From Kitasatospora sp. NBC_00315 (lineage in GTDB: Bacteria; Actinomycetota; Actinomycetes; Streptomycetales; Streptomycetaceae): a stretch of DNA of 64,000 bases. Shown here in pieces: positions 42,347 through 50,516 of the stretch. Below the pieces are notes generated by a model, which worked only from the letters and a program-made list of their open reading frames with translations, had not been told where the DNA came from and searched no databases. The DNA is taken from positions 372,001 to 436,000 of the forward strand of contig NZ_CP108025.1 of assembly GCF_041435095.1 (NCBI RefSeq), in the 5' to 3' direction. The number at the start of each line of letters is the position of its first letter. Position 1 is the stretch's first letter. The translations under genes and the position numbers were made by a program.

Positions 42347-44959
42347 ATGAAGCGATGGCATATCCCACTGGCGAGCTGCCTCCTCCTTCTCGGACTCGCC
42401 GCCCCCACCGCCGCCGCGCACGCCGCCGCGCCGGCCGTGGTGTCCGACCCCGCCTCCCTGGTCAATCCGCTGCTGGGAACGTCCAACGGCGGCAACACCT
42501 TCCCCGGCGCCGACGCCCCGTTCGGCATGGTGTCCTGGAGCCCTGACACATCGTCCCGTCCGCCCGGCGGTGACTATGCCTATTCTGACAACGTTGTCAC
42601 CGGGTTCAGCCTCAACCACGTCTCCGGACCGGGCTGCGGGGCGATGGGTGACATCCCCGTCCTGCCGACGCTCGGGGGCGTCGACGGCGGCGCCACCCAG
42701 ACGTTCAGCCACGGCAACGAGTCGGCGAGCGCGGGCTCGTACTCGGTGACCCTGGGCAACGGCGTGAAGACCGAACTCACCGCCACGGCCCGCTCCGGCA
42801 TGGCGCGCTTCACCTTCCCCGCCAGCACACAGGCCAACCTGCTGTTCAAGCTGAGCGCGGACAAGGCCACCAACCTGCACTTCAACCGGGTCAGCAGCAC
42901 CGAGGTCAGCGGGTCGGTCGACGCCGGCCTGTTCTGCGCCTCGGCGCCCTCCTACACCGCCTACTTCGACATGGTCTTCGACCAGCCGATGACCGGGAAC
43001 GGGACCTTCAACGGCGGTGACTCGATCACCTTCAACACCACCGGCAACCAGGTGGTGCAGGCCAAGGTCGGCCTGTCCTACGTCTCGATCGCCGGCGCCG
43101 CCGCCAACCGCGCCGCCGAGAACGGCGGTTGGGACTTCAACGGCACCCGCACCGCCGCGCACAACGCGTGGAACTCCGTACTCGGCCGCATCGCGGTAGC
43201 CGGTGGCACGTCGGACCAGCAGAAGGTGTTCTACACCTCGCTCTACCACTCACTGCTGCACCCGAACCTGCTCAGTGACTCCGACGGCCGATACTGGGGC
43301 TTCGACCGCCAGGTGCACACCGTCTCGGGCGGCCAGAAGGCCCAGTACGGCACGTACTCCGGCTGGGACATCTACCGCACCCAGGCGCAGCTGGAAGCAC
43401 TGGTCGCACCTCAACAGGCCAGTGACAGCGCGCAGTCGCTGGTCAACGACTACGCCCAGGCCGGCTTCTTCCCCAAGTGGTCGCTCAACTCGGCCGAGAC
43501 GCAGGTGATGAACGGCGACCCGGGGCCGGCGATCGTCGCGGACTACTACGCCTTCGGTGCCCGGAACTTCGACACCGCCGCGGCCAAGGCCGACATGGTC
43601 CAGCAGGGCACCACGTCCAACCCGATCCGGATGGGCCTGGATCTGCAGACCAAGTACGGCTACCTGCCCTCCGACGGGTCCTACCCCAAGGATTTCTACG
43701 GTTCGGCCGCCACCCTGCTGGAATACAGCGCCCAGGACTTCGCCACCTCCGCGTTCGCCAAGTCGCTCGGTGACACCACGACTTCCTCGCAGTTCGCCAA
43801 CCGGGCGCAGGACTGGAAGAACATCTTCAACCCCAGTAGCGGCTTCATCCAGCCCAAGCAGGCGAACGGCTCCTGGAAGGGCGGCTTCAACCCGACCAGC
43901 AGTGACCAGTTCGTGGAGGGCACGTCCTGGCAGTACACCGGCGCGGTGCCGCACAACATCCGCGGCCTGGCCGACGCCATGGGCGGCAACAGCAAGTACG
44001 TGGCCTACCTCGACAGTGTGCTGTCGGACTTCCACGGTTCCGGCGGCTCGCACGCCGACCTCGGCAACGAGCCCTCCATCGAGCTGCCCTGGGAGTACGA
44101 CTACGTCGGGCAGCCCTGGAAGACCCAGAAGCTGGTCCGCCAGGTCCAGGACCAGCTGTGGCCGAACAACCCGGCCAACTGGGGTGTCGGCAACGACGAC
44201 CTGGGCACGATGAGCGCCTGGTACGTCTTCTCGGCCATGGGCTTCTACCCCGAGACCCCCGGCACCGCCGACCTCGCCCTGGGGAGCCCGCTGTTCACCT
44301 CCGTCGACGTGACCCTCGGCGGCGGCGGTCACATCGTCGTCAACGCCCCGGCCGCCGCCGACAACGCCCCCTACGTCCAGAGCGCCACGCTCAACGGTGC
44401 CACCTGGAACAACGCCTACCTGCCGGCGTCCTTTGCCACCGGTGGCGGCACCCTCGACCTGGTCCTCGGCACCAGCGCCAACACCGGCTGGGCCACCGCC
44501 GCGTCGGCCGCCCCGCCGTCCTACAACGGCGACGGGGGCAGCAAGCCGCCGGGCCCGCCGGTGGGCTCCACCGGTCCTGTCACCTCCGACAACGGGGGGA
44601 AGTGCCTGGACGACAACACGGGTTCGACCACCAACGGCAACAAGGTCCAGATCTGGACGTGCAACAACTCCACCGCCCAGCAGGTCACCAAGGGCGCCGA
44701 CAGCACGCTCCAGATGGTGGGCAAGTGCGTGGAGGTCACCGGCAACGGCGGCGCCGCCAACGGCACCCTCGTCGAGCTGTGGGACTGCAACGGCGGCAAC
44801 AACCAGAAGTGGACCTACAACTCCGGCACCAAGGCCCTGGTCAACCCGCAGTCCGGCCGCTGCCTCGACATCCCCAACGCCAGCACCACCGACGGCACCC
44901 AACTGGAGATCTGGGACTGCAACGGCGGCAACAACCAGCGCTGGAACCTCCCCTCCTGA
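42347..44959 (+). CDS. GH92 alpha-1,2-mannosidase with C-terminal ricin-type lectin (870 aa)
   Basis: ATG at 42347 after GGGAG. Signal peptide 1-27 (AAAHA). The two-domain GH92 core spans about 30-735: VNPLLGTSNGGNTFPGADAPFGMVSWSPDT, FSLNHVSGPGCG, YGTYSGWDIYRTQ, VEGTSWQYTGAVPHN, GNEPSIELPWEYDYVGQPWKTQ (catalytic acid region), and NDDLGTMSAWYVFSAMGFYP (catalytic Asp region). A calcium-dependent exo-alpha-mannosidase acting on mannan side chains or N-glycans. After a short Pro/Gly linker, a ricin B trefoil covers about 745-870. A LacI-type palindrome lies inside the 5' coding region. Confidence 0.92.
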   Translation: MKRWHIPLASCLLLLGLAAPTAAAHAAAPAVVSDPASLVNPLLGTSNGGNTFPGADAPFGMVSWSPDTSSRPPGGDYAYSDNVVTGFSLNHVSGPGCGAMGDIPVLPTLGGVDGGATQTFSHGNESASAGSYSVTLGNGVKTELTATARSGMARFTFPASTQANLLFKLSADKATNLHFNRVSSTEVSGSVDAGLFCASAPSYTAYFDMVFDQPMTGNGTFNGGDSITFNTTGNQVVQAKVGLSYVSIAGAAANRAAENGGWDFNGTRTAAHNAWNSVLGRIAVAGGTSDQQKVFYTSLYHSLLHPNLLSDSDGRYWGFDRQVHTVSGGQKAQYGTYSGWDIYRTQAQLEALVAPQQASDSAQSLVNDYAQAGFFPKWSLNSAETQVMNGDPGPAIVADYYAFGARNFDTAAAKADMVQQGTTSNPIRMGLDLQTKYGYLPSDGSYPKDFYGSAATLLEYSAQDFATSAFAKSLGDTTTSSQFANRAQDWKNIFNPSSGFIQPKQANGSWKGGFNPTSSDQFVEGTSWQYTGAVPHNIRGLADAMGGNSKYVAYLDSVLSDFHGSGGSHADLGNEPSIELPWEYDYVGQPWKTQKLVRQVQDQLWPNNPANWGVGNDDLGTMSAWYVFSAMGFYPETPGTADLALGSPLFTSVDVTLGGGGHIVVNAPAAADNAPYVQSATLNGATWNNAYLPASFATGGGTLDLVLGTSANTGWATAASAAPPSYNGDGGSKPPGPPVGSTGPVTSDNGGKCLDDNTGSTTNGNKVQIWTCNNSTAQQVTKGADSTLQMVGKCVEVTGNGGAANGTLVELWDCNGGNNQKWTYNSGTKALVNPQSGRCLDIPNASTTDGTQLEIWDCNGGNNQRWNLPS
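42586..42599. promoter_or_regulatory. Perfect palindrome TGACAACGTTGTCA inside the GH92 coding sequence
   Basis: A 14-bp perfect palindrome overlapping the codons for SDNVVTG, 240 bp into the GH92 gene. Its 12-bp core equals that at 41778. A downstream operator that works with the upstream one through looping is possible; coincidence with codon usage is the alternative. Confidence 0.45.
44584..44952 (+). repeat. Ricin-lectin coding segment, inverted copy of 39213-39585
   Basis: See the partner copy. The intervening DNA contains the catalytic parts of both genes and their shared regulatory region. Confidence 0.75.
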
Positions 44960-45005
44960 CCGCTGCGTCACCCCGCCTGACCGCGGCTCCTCCCCGCCTC
45001 CGTAC

Positions 45006-45033
45006 GGGGGCCTCCCCGACTCGGGAGGCCCCC
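45006..45033 (+). terminator. 11-bp hairpin between GH92 and GH76 genes
   Basis: GGGGGCCTCCC, six-base loop, GGGAGGCCCCC. It ends 32 bp before the GH76 start, so it may be a terminator, an attenuator, or an mRNA-stabilising element between co-transcribed genes. Confidence 0.65.
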
Positions 45034-45065
45034 GCGCGGACCCCCCACGAGAGGTGGAACCAACG

Positions 45066-46526
45066 ATGAACACATCCACGCCGAAGAGCTGGGCGGCACG
45101 GGCGGTGGTCGCCCTGCTCGGCCTGTTACTGCTGGTCCCGAACACCGTCGGCGCGCAGGCCGCGTCGTCCCCGGCCGCCGACAGCGTCGCGGTCCTGATG
45201 AAGTCGTACGACGCGAACAACGGCCGGATCGACTCCAACGGCTGGTGGACCGCCGCGGTGTCGCTGAGCGCGGTGATGACGTACGAGCAGACCACCGGCG
45301 ACCGGAGTTACGACTACGCGATCTCCGGCGCGTTCGCCAAGAACGGCAACTTCACCAACGAGTACATCGACGACACCGGCTGGTGGGCCCTGGTGTGGCT
45401 CCAGGCCTACGACATCACCGGCAACACCGACTACCTGAACATGGCCAAGACCACCACCAACTACATGCACAACTACTGGGACGGCACGTGCGGAGGCGGC
45501 GTCTACTGGAGCACCGCCAAGCAGTACAAGGCCTCCATCGCCAACGAACTCTTCCTCGCCGCCACGGCCGGGCTGCACAACCGCATCGCGGGCGACACCA
45601 CCTACGGCGGCTGGGCCACCTCCGAGTGGAACTGGTTCAGGAACTCGGGCCTCATCAAGGGGAACCTGGTCCAGGACGGGCTCAACGTGCCCAACTGCAC
45701 CTTCAGCACGGCGAACTACTCCTACAACCAGGGCGTGATCCTGCAGGGGCTCGCCGAGCAGTCCCGCGCCACCGGCGACACCTCGCTGCTCACCACGGCG
45801 AAGACCATCGCCACCGCGGCCGTCGCGCGCTTCAACCGCAACGGCGTGCTCTACGACGGCTGCGAGCCCAACTGCAGCGGCGACGGTTCGGCGTTCAAGG
45901 GCATCTTCGCCCGTTACCTCCGGGCCCTGGCCACCGCCACCGGGAGCACCGAGTACGACTCGTTCCTCACCACCACGGCCAACTCGATCGTGGCCAACGA
46001 CACCAACAGCTCCGGCCAGCAGGGCAACTCGTTCGTCGGCCCGTTCGCCCTGTGGACCCCCACCACCCAGGCAAGCGCCGCCGAGGCCCTGGTCGCCGGA
46101 CTCGGCGGGTCCGGCAGCACGCCGCCCCCGCCCAGCACCACGGGCGTCCTGCGAGGGCAGGAGTCCTCGCGGTGCGTGGACGTCCCCAATGCCACCCGGA
46201 CCAACGGCACACAGGTCGCGCTGTGGGACTGCAACGGCGGCGGCAACCAGTCCTGGACGTCGGACGCCTCCGGGCGCCTGGCCGTCTACGGCGGCGGCAA
46301 GTGCCTGGACGTCCGCTCGGCCGGAACGGCCGACGGCACCCCGGTGCAGATCTACGACTGCAACGGCACCGGCGCCCAGCAGTGGAGCCTGCGCACGGAC
46401 GGCACCGTCGTCAACACCGGTTCCGGGAAGTGCCTGGACGTCACCGGCCACGGCACCGCCGACAACACCCTCCTGGAGATCTGGACCTGCAACGGCGGCA
46501 CCAACCAGAAGTGGAGCAGGACGTAA
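45066..46526 (+). CDS. GH76 alpha-1,6-mannanase with C-terminal ricin-type lectin (486 aa)
   Basis: ATG at 45066 after GAGAGGTGG. Signal peptide 1-32. The alpha/alpha-toroid GH76 domain spans about 36-350: GWWTAAVSLSAVMTYEQTTGD, NEYIDDTGWWALVWLQAYDIT with the catalytic pair Asp102-Asp103, GGGVYWSTAKQYKASIANELFL, and YSYNQGVILQGLAE. A Pro linker and a ricin B trefoil (about 360-486) follow. It would cut the alpha-1,6-mannan backbone of yeast or mycobacterial-type mannans after the GH92 enzyme removes side chains. The same strand order GH92-GH76 suggests co-regulation. Confidence 0.9.
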   Translation: MNTSTPKSWAARAVVALLGLLLLVPNTVGAQAASSPAADSVAVLMKSYDANNGRIDSNGWWTAAVSLSAVMTYEQTTGDRSYDYAISGAFAKNGNFTNEYIDDTGWWALVWLQAYDITGNTDYLNMAKTTTNYMHNYWDGTCGGGVYWSTAKQYKASIANELFLAATAGLHNRIAGDTTYGGWATSEWNWFRNSGLIKGNLVQDGLNVPNCTFSTANYSYNQGVILQGLAEQSRATGDTSLLTTAKTIATAAVARFNRNGVLYDGCEPNCSGDGSAFKGIFARYLRALATATGSTEYDSFLTTTANSIVANDTNSSGQQGNSFVGPFALWTPTTQASAAEALVAGLGGSGSTPPPPSTTGVLRGQESSRCVDVPNATRTNGTQVALWDCNGGGNQSWTSDASGRLAVYGGGKCLDVRSAGTADGTPVQIYDCNGTGAQQWSLRTDGTVVNTGSGKCLDVTGHGTADNTLLEIWTCNGGTNQKWSRT

Positions 46527-46535
46527 AAAAGGCGC

Positions 46536-46557
46536 CGCTGGGCCTCTGCGCCCAGCG
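46536..46557 (+). terminator. 8-bp hairpin after the GH76 gene
   Basis: CGCTGGGC, six-base loop, GCCCAGCG, 10 bp beyond the stop, preceded by an A-run. Confidence 0.65.
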
Positions 46558-46649
46558 CTGCGACCGAGGACACCCTCCGGCGAGCACTGCCCCGCTCGCC
46601 GGGGGGCCACACTGCTCCGACCAGCGCGGCACGGACCGCCGAGTCGACG

Positions 46650-47105
46650 ACGGTACCTTCACTCCGCGTTCGCCGCCGTGTCGGGCAGGTCGAAGGTGGT
46701 GCCGTCGACGGTGACCAGCCGCAGGCCCGGTACCAGGCGCCGGCGGCCTCCTTGGTGGCCACCGGCCGCCGGACCCGGGCGAACACCGCCCTCAGCGGCT
46801 CCGGCCCCAGCCGTCGTCGGACCCGGCCGATCGCCGCCGTCGGCGCAACCCGCCGCGTCCCCCGGCCGCCGGCACCCCGGTCCAGGCCGTGCGCGAGCAA
46901 CCGCACGAACTCCTCGTAGCCCCGCCCGCGGAACAGGAACATCGCCGGGGCGAAGTACACGACGCCCCTCGCCGGCAACAGCCTCTGACGCTTCTCGGCC
47001 CGACCGCGCTCCGCCACCACCTCATCGACCAACTCCGCGGGTCAGCACCCCGGGCGCGATCCGATCCGAGAACCGCTCACCCACCGACGACTTCACCTGT
47101 CCTGC
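46650..47105 (-). pseudogene. Truncated, frameshifted IS4-family transposase (N-terminal part)
   Basis: Minus-strand pieces spell the N-terminus of a common streptomycete IS4-type transposase: SVGERFSDRIAPGVLTR, then (after a small deletion and frame change) LVDEVVAERGRAEKRQRLLPARGVVYFAPAMFLFRGRGYEEFVRLL, PTAAIGRVRRRLGPEPLRAVFARVRRPVATKEAAGAWYR, then after another frameshift LRLVTVDGTTFDLPDTAANAE. The DDE core and C-terminus are missing. It is immobile debris next to the mannanase gene. Confidence 0.7.
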
Positions 47106-47144
47106 TCTCGGCACGATCAACCCGACGACCGAAACTCACCGAAG

Positions 47145-47669
47145 TCACCGGTCTTGGTCCTCGATCTGCCCTGCCGCCCACTCGGCCCAGTCGCGGCGCA
47201 TGGCGTTGAAGCGCAGTCCGTATTCCAGGGCGATCCGGCCGTACACGGACAGATCGTCCTCGTCCCAGCCGACGGACTCCTCGACGGTGCGCAGCCGGTC
47301 GTGGCCCTCGGCGGAGATGTCGGCCAGCCACTGCAGGTACTCCCGGGCCTGTTCCGGGGTGAGGACCCCGAGGAAGAAGACCCGTAGCAGGAGGTCGCTG
47401 CGGGTCTGCCGGACCGGTGTGGTCCCGGTGAGCCAGTGCCGCAGGTCGGCCAGCCCCGCGTCGGTGATCGTGTACTCCTTGCGGCCGCGCGGGCCTTGGG
47501 CCGCGACCGTGATCAGCCCGGCGTCGGCCAGCTTGGCCAGCTCGGTGTAGACCTGGCTCTGGGTCGCCGGCCAGGCGTTGGCGAGTGAGGTCTCGAACAG
47601 CTTCAGCAGGTCGTATCCGCTGGCGGGGCGGTCCGAGAGGAGTCCCAGCAGTGCGTGTCGAAGGCTCAT
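47145..47669 (-). CDS. PadR family transcriptional regulator (174 aa)
   Basis: N-terminal winged helix of the PadR type: RHALLGLLSDRPASGYDLLKLFETSLANAWPATQSQVYTELAKLADAGLITVAAQGPRGRKEYTITDAGLADL. C-terminal PadR dimerisation helices (Vir_act_alpha_C): LLLRVFFLGVLTPEQAREYLQWLAD and ALEYGLRFNAMRRDWAEWA. It faces the membrane-protein gene at 47766 across a 96-bp gap holding two TGACATGTCA palindromes, its probable operators, so it is likely to repress itself and the neighbour until a ligand binds. Confidence 0.9.
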   Translation of the reverse strand: MSLRHALLGLLSDRPASGYDLLKLFETSLANAWPATQSQVYTELAKLADAGLITVAAQGPRGRKEYTITDAGLADLRHWLTGTTPVRQTRSDLLLRVFFLGVLTPEQAREYLQWLADISAEGHDRLRTVEESVGWDEDDLSVYGRIALEYGLRFNAMRRDWAEWAAGQIEDQDR

Positions 47670-47691
47670 GCCCCCACTCTACCTTCCTATA

Positions 47692-47730
47692 TTGACATGT
47701 CATGTATGACCTTCTAGTTTTGACATGTCA
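47692..47730. promoter_or_regulatory. Divergent promoter with two TGACATGTCA operators
   Basis: Perfect 10-bp palindromes at 47693-47702 and 47721-47730, 28 bp centre to centre. On the plus strand TTGACA (47692-47697) and TAGTTT (47715-47720), 17 bp apart, form a promoter overlapped by both palindromes. This is the arrangement expected for PadR repression. Confidence 0.75.
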
Positions 47731-47765
47731 GATCAGCGGAACCAGCACCATCGGGGGAACACCAC

Positions 47766-48320
47766 ATGACCTACGTCCTCACCTTCCTACCCTGGATCGT
47801 CTACGCCGTCCTGCCGTCGGCGCACTGGCAGTGGGCCGCGCTCGCGGGCCTGGTCGTGGCGGTCGGAGTGATCGTCAGGCAGCGAGCCGCCGGCTACCGC
47901 CCGGACGCGCTGATCATCGAGTGCGGCTCGGCCGTCTTCTTCGCCGCTCTGGCGGCCTTGGCCTTCGCCGACCCCGACTCCTCCCTGCACCCCTACTCCG
48001 GGGCGCTGTCCTCCGGTGTGCTCGCCCTGATCGCGGGAGTCTCACTGGCGATCAGGCGGCCGTTCACTCTCGGCATCGCCAAGCAGTCCACGCCGCCACA
48101 GATCTGGGACCATCCGGTGTTCGTCCGCACCAACACCGTCGTCACCGCGCTCTGGACGCTCGCCTTCGCCGTGACCGCCGCCGTCCTGGCCGTCCTGGCG
48201 CACGCCGGACAGGGCCACTCCACCGCTGCCACCCTCGTCCAGATCGCCGGCTTCGTCGCGCCGATGCTGTTCACCAAGCGCTACGTCGCCGCGGTCCAGG
48301 CACGAAGCGTCCCCCAGTAG
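47766..48320 (+). CDS. Integral membrane protein of unknown function (184 aa)
   Basis: ATG after GGGGGAAC. Five or six hydrophobic segments: VLTFLPWIVYAVLP, WAALAGLVVAVGVIV, AVFFAALAALAFA, GALSSGVLALIAGVSLAI, VVTALWTLAFAVTAAVLAVLA and TLVQIAGFVAPMLFTKRYV. A conserved-looking loop RRPFTLGIAKQSTPPQIWDHPVF lies between helices 4 and 5, reminiscent of DUF-type small membrane proteins often next to PadR or TetR genes. Predicted target of the divergent PadR regulator. Confidence 0.8.
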   Translation: MTYVLTFLPWIVYAVLPSAHWQWAALAGLVVAVGVIVRQRAAGYRPDALIIECGSAVFFAALAALAFADPDSSLHPYSGALSSGVLALIAGVSLAIRRPFTLGIAKQSTPPQIWDHPVFVRTNTVVTALWTLAFAVTAAVLAVLAHAGQGHSTAATLVQIAGFVAPMLFTKRYVAAVQARSVPQ

Positions 48321-48489
48321 CCGTCCGAACTCCCCGAGCATCCCACCGGGCCGGCACGGCCGGGGACGGTCGGCGCCGGGCGGAGCCGCAGCGGTGCGCA
48401 GCCGGGAGACGGGCGACGCCACCGGGAGGACGTGCGGGCCCTCACCCTCTCGGGCGGGCCCCGCACACGTGGCGCAGCACCTTCACGAA

Positions 48490-48523
48490 GTGCCCCGTCC
48501 GGGAGCCGTCCCGGACGGGGCAC
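48490..48523 (+). terminator. 15-bp perfect hairpin
   Basis: GTGCCCCGTCCGGGA, four-base loop, exact reverse complement, 170 bp beyond the membrane-protein stop. The remaining intergenic DNA to 48738 holds short GGCTGTCTGACCGG/CTGGTCCGG tandem repeats (48551-48605) and no gene. Confidence 0.75.
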
Positions 48524-48738
48524 AGCGCTGTCCGGGGTGTCCGGTGGCAGGCTGGACCGGCTGTCTGACCGGCTGGTCCGGCTGGTCCGGCTGTCTGACC
48601 GCCTGGAGCTGGCGGTGGCCTCGGCCGGGCTCACGATGGTGACCTGATGGATCTCCAGCTCCACGTCGACCACGCGGGTGCTCCGCCGACCGGGCGGCCT
48701 CACCGGTTCACCATTCCGTCCAGCCCTCATCTCGGCTG

Positions 48739-50112
48739 CTACCGGCTCGGACTGCTGGTGAGAGGGGTCCAGCCGTGCTCCCCGTACCAGTAGTGCGGCA
48801 GACCCCCGATGCCGCTGGTGCGGAAGGGGAGGCCGTGGTCGTCGATGCGCTCGGTGCCGGTACGGCCCACCGAGGACCAGTCGAGTTCCAGATACCAGCG
48901 GCAGTCGCAGCCGGTGGTCCGGGCGTCGACCGTCAGCACCTCGGGATCCTGCGAGGACACCCGGTAGGGTATGTTCACCGCCGGGACACTCGTACCGTTC
49001 TCACTGCCCTGGACCGGGCGGGCGATCGGTCGGTCCATGTCCAGATCTACCGCGAACGAGCGAGGAGCCTCGTCACCACCGCAGCCCTGGCCCGTGGAAT
49101 AGACGATGCCCGTCATCGGGGCGGCCCGTCCCACGACGCGGACCCGCAGCGCCTCCAGGACGACGGCCGCCTCCGTCCGCCCCTGCACGGAGATGCCCAC
49201 GAGTGTCTGGCCGCCGTGCACCGCGCCCTGGGTGCGCGCCCACGGAGCGGCGATCAGCGGGACCGGGGGCGGCGGCACCTGCTGAGGCGACTTGTCGACG
49301 ACGTAGTCGTGAAGGCACTGGAGCTCCCAGAGCTGGGAGTTCGCGGTCCAGGCTAGGGGTGGGAGGGCGGGGACGGCCTCGGCGGAGGAGCTCATGGACG
49401 GGCTCGACGGCCGGTCGCCCGCCGCGGGTGCGGAGGGTTCCGGCGAGCCCGTCCGTGAGCCCGCCGTCCTCGCGGCCGTCGTACCGGACGCGTGGTCGTC
49501 GCCGGTGTCCGAGGAGCGCCCGAACGGAATGGCGGACAGGCTGCCCAGGGCGGCGATCAGCGCGGTCACGACAGTCGCGGTGACCGCGACGCGGGGCCTG
49601 TAGCAGGGCTTTCGCGAGGCGGGGCGCGGGGCTGCGTCGCGGTCGCGCGACGAGCCGGAGAGACTTTCCGCAGCGACCCCCCGGGGAGCGGGCAAAGGAG
49701 CGGGGGCAGCCGCAGGCACGGAGTCGGCGGCCGTCGTGCGAACGGAGTCGGCGGACACCACGGAACCGAGCTCGGCCGCGCCGTCGGCGAGGGGAGCCTC
49801 GCTGCCGGCGGAGCGGGCTCCGGCGCCTTCCGGCACGGACTCGGTCGCCGCCCGGGAGCGTTGACGTACCGCCACCGCCAGGACCCACCGCCGGTGCAGC
49901 TCGATCCGTTCGGCCGGACCGGCCCCGCACATCGCGGCGAACCGTTCCACGGGTGCGAAGCCGAGCGGTACGGCGTCCCCTGCACAGTACCGGTGCAACG
50001 TCGAGGCGTTCATGTCCAGGCGGCGCGCGAGCGCCGCGTAACTACGGTCCGTGCGGCCCTTCAGACGCCGCAGCAGCGCCGCGAACTCCTCCACCTCGTC
50101 CTGGGACGACAC
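48739..50112 (-). CDS. Transmembrane regulator: XRE-type HTH, one TM helix, extracellular domain (457 aa)
   Basis: The start is the GTG at 50112 behind CAGGGGGA. Residues 1-85 contain a helix-turn-helix (VEEFAALLRRLKGRTDRSYAALARRLDMNASTLHRYCAG). A long low-complexity Ala/Pro/Ser region is interrupted by one hydrophobic helix (VAVTATVVTALIAALGSLSAIPF). The C-terminal 200 residues form an outside domain (LWELQCLHDYVVDKSPQQVPPPPVPLIAAPWARTQGAVHGGQTLVGISVQG) with Cys at CGGDE and TGCDCRWYLELDW. Such HTH-TM proteins are frequent in Streptomyces; signal and targets are unknown. Confidence 0.85.
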   Translation of the reverse strand: MSSQDEVEEFAALLRRLKGRTDRSYAALARRLDMNASTLHRYCAGDAVPLGFAPVERFAAMCGAGPAERIELHRRWVLAVAVRQRSRAATESVPEGAGARSAGSEAPLADGAAELGSVVSADSVRTTAADSVPAAAPAPLPAPRGVAAESLSGSSRDRDAAPRPASRKPCYRPRVAVTATVVTALIAALGSLSAIPFGRSSDTGDDHASGTTAARTAGSRTGSPEPSAPAAGDRPSSPSMSSSAEAVPALPPLAWTANSQLWELQCLHDYVVDKSPQQVPPPPVPLIAAPWARTQGAVHGGQTLVGISVQGRTEAAVVLEALRVRVVGRAAPMTGIVYSTGQGCGGDEAPRSFAVDLDMDRPIARPVQGSENGTSVPAVNIPYRVSSQDPEVLTVDARTTGCDCRWYLELDWSSVGRTGTERIDDHGLPFRTSGIGGLPHYWYGEHGWTPLTSSPSR

Positions 50113-50341
50113 CCATTCCCCCTGCCTCGCGTCCCAGGACGGCGTCCCGGGCACTCCCCCAATGCTGTTCCAGGCGGCGCCGCCTGGCCGGCTGGTGGTC
50201 CATCACCTCGATCAGCTCGGCCACGCTGACCCGGACGTGCAGCGGGGCAGAGTGCGACTCCAGGACGACCAGCCATGCGCCCCCGCCGAGCCGGTACACC
50301 CGCCTGCGGTACGGTGCGCGGCTCGACAGCAGGCTCGGCAC
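50042..50341 (-). CDS. Small hypothetical protein upstream of the HTH-TM gene
   Basis: A minus frame with good protein character: SSRAPYRRRVYRLGGGAWLVVLESHSAPLHVRVSVAELIEVMDHQPARRRRLEQHW, ending at 50042 and overlapping the start of the HTH-TM gene by about 70 bp. The frame stays plausible further upstream (LPAWNRGS, GGELAENLAGSHV), but no clear start exists, so the GTG at 50341 is tentative. Family unknown. Confidence 0.4.
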   Translation of the reverse strand: MPSLLSSRAPYRRRVYRLGGGAWLVVLESHSAPLHVRVSVAELIEVMDHQPARRRRLEQHWGSARDAVLGREAGGMGVVPGRGGGVRGAAAASEGPHGP

Positions 50342-50516
50342 GTGCGACCCCGCCAGGTTCTCCGCCAGTTCGCCCCCACCCCTACCCGGCGACCCGCGGT
50401 TCCAGGCGGGGAGGTCCGCGGGCGTCGCCCGCCGGGTGAGATCGCCGCGACCAGGTACCGAACCGCGCCCTGTTCGATCTCTGACCTGGGCCGGCGCCGT
50501 CAGGAGGCTCGAAACC

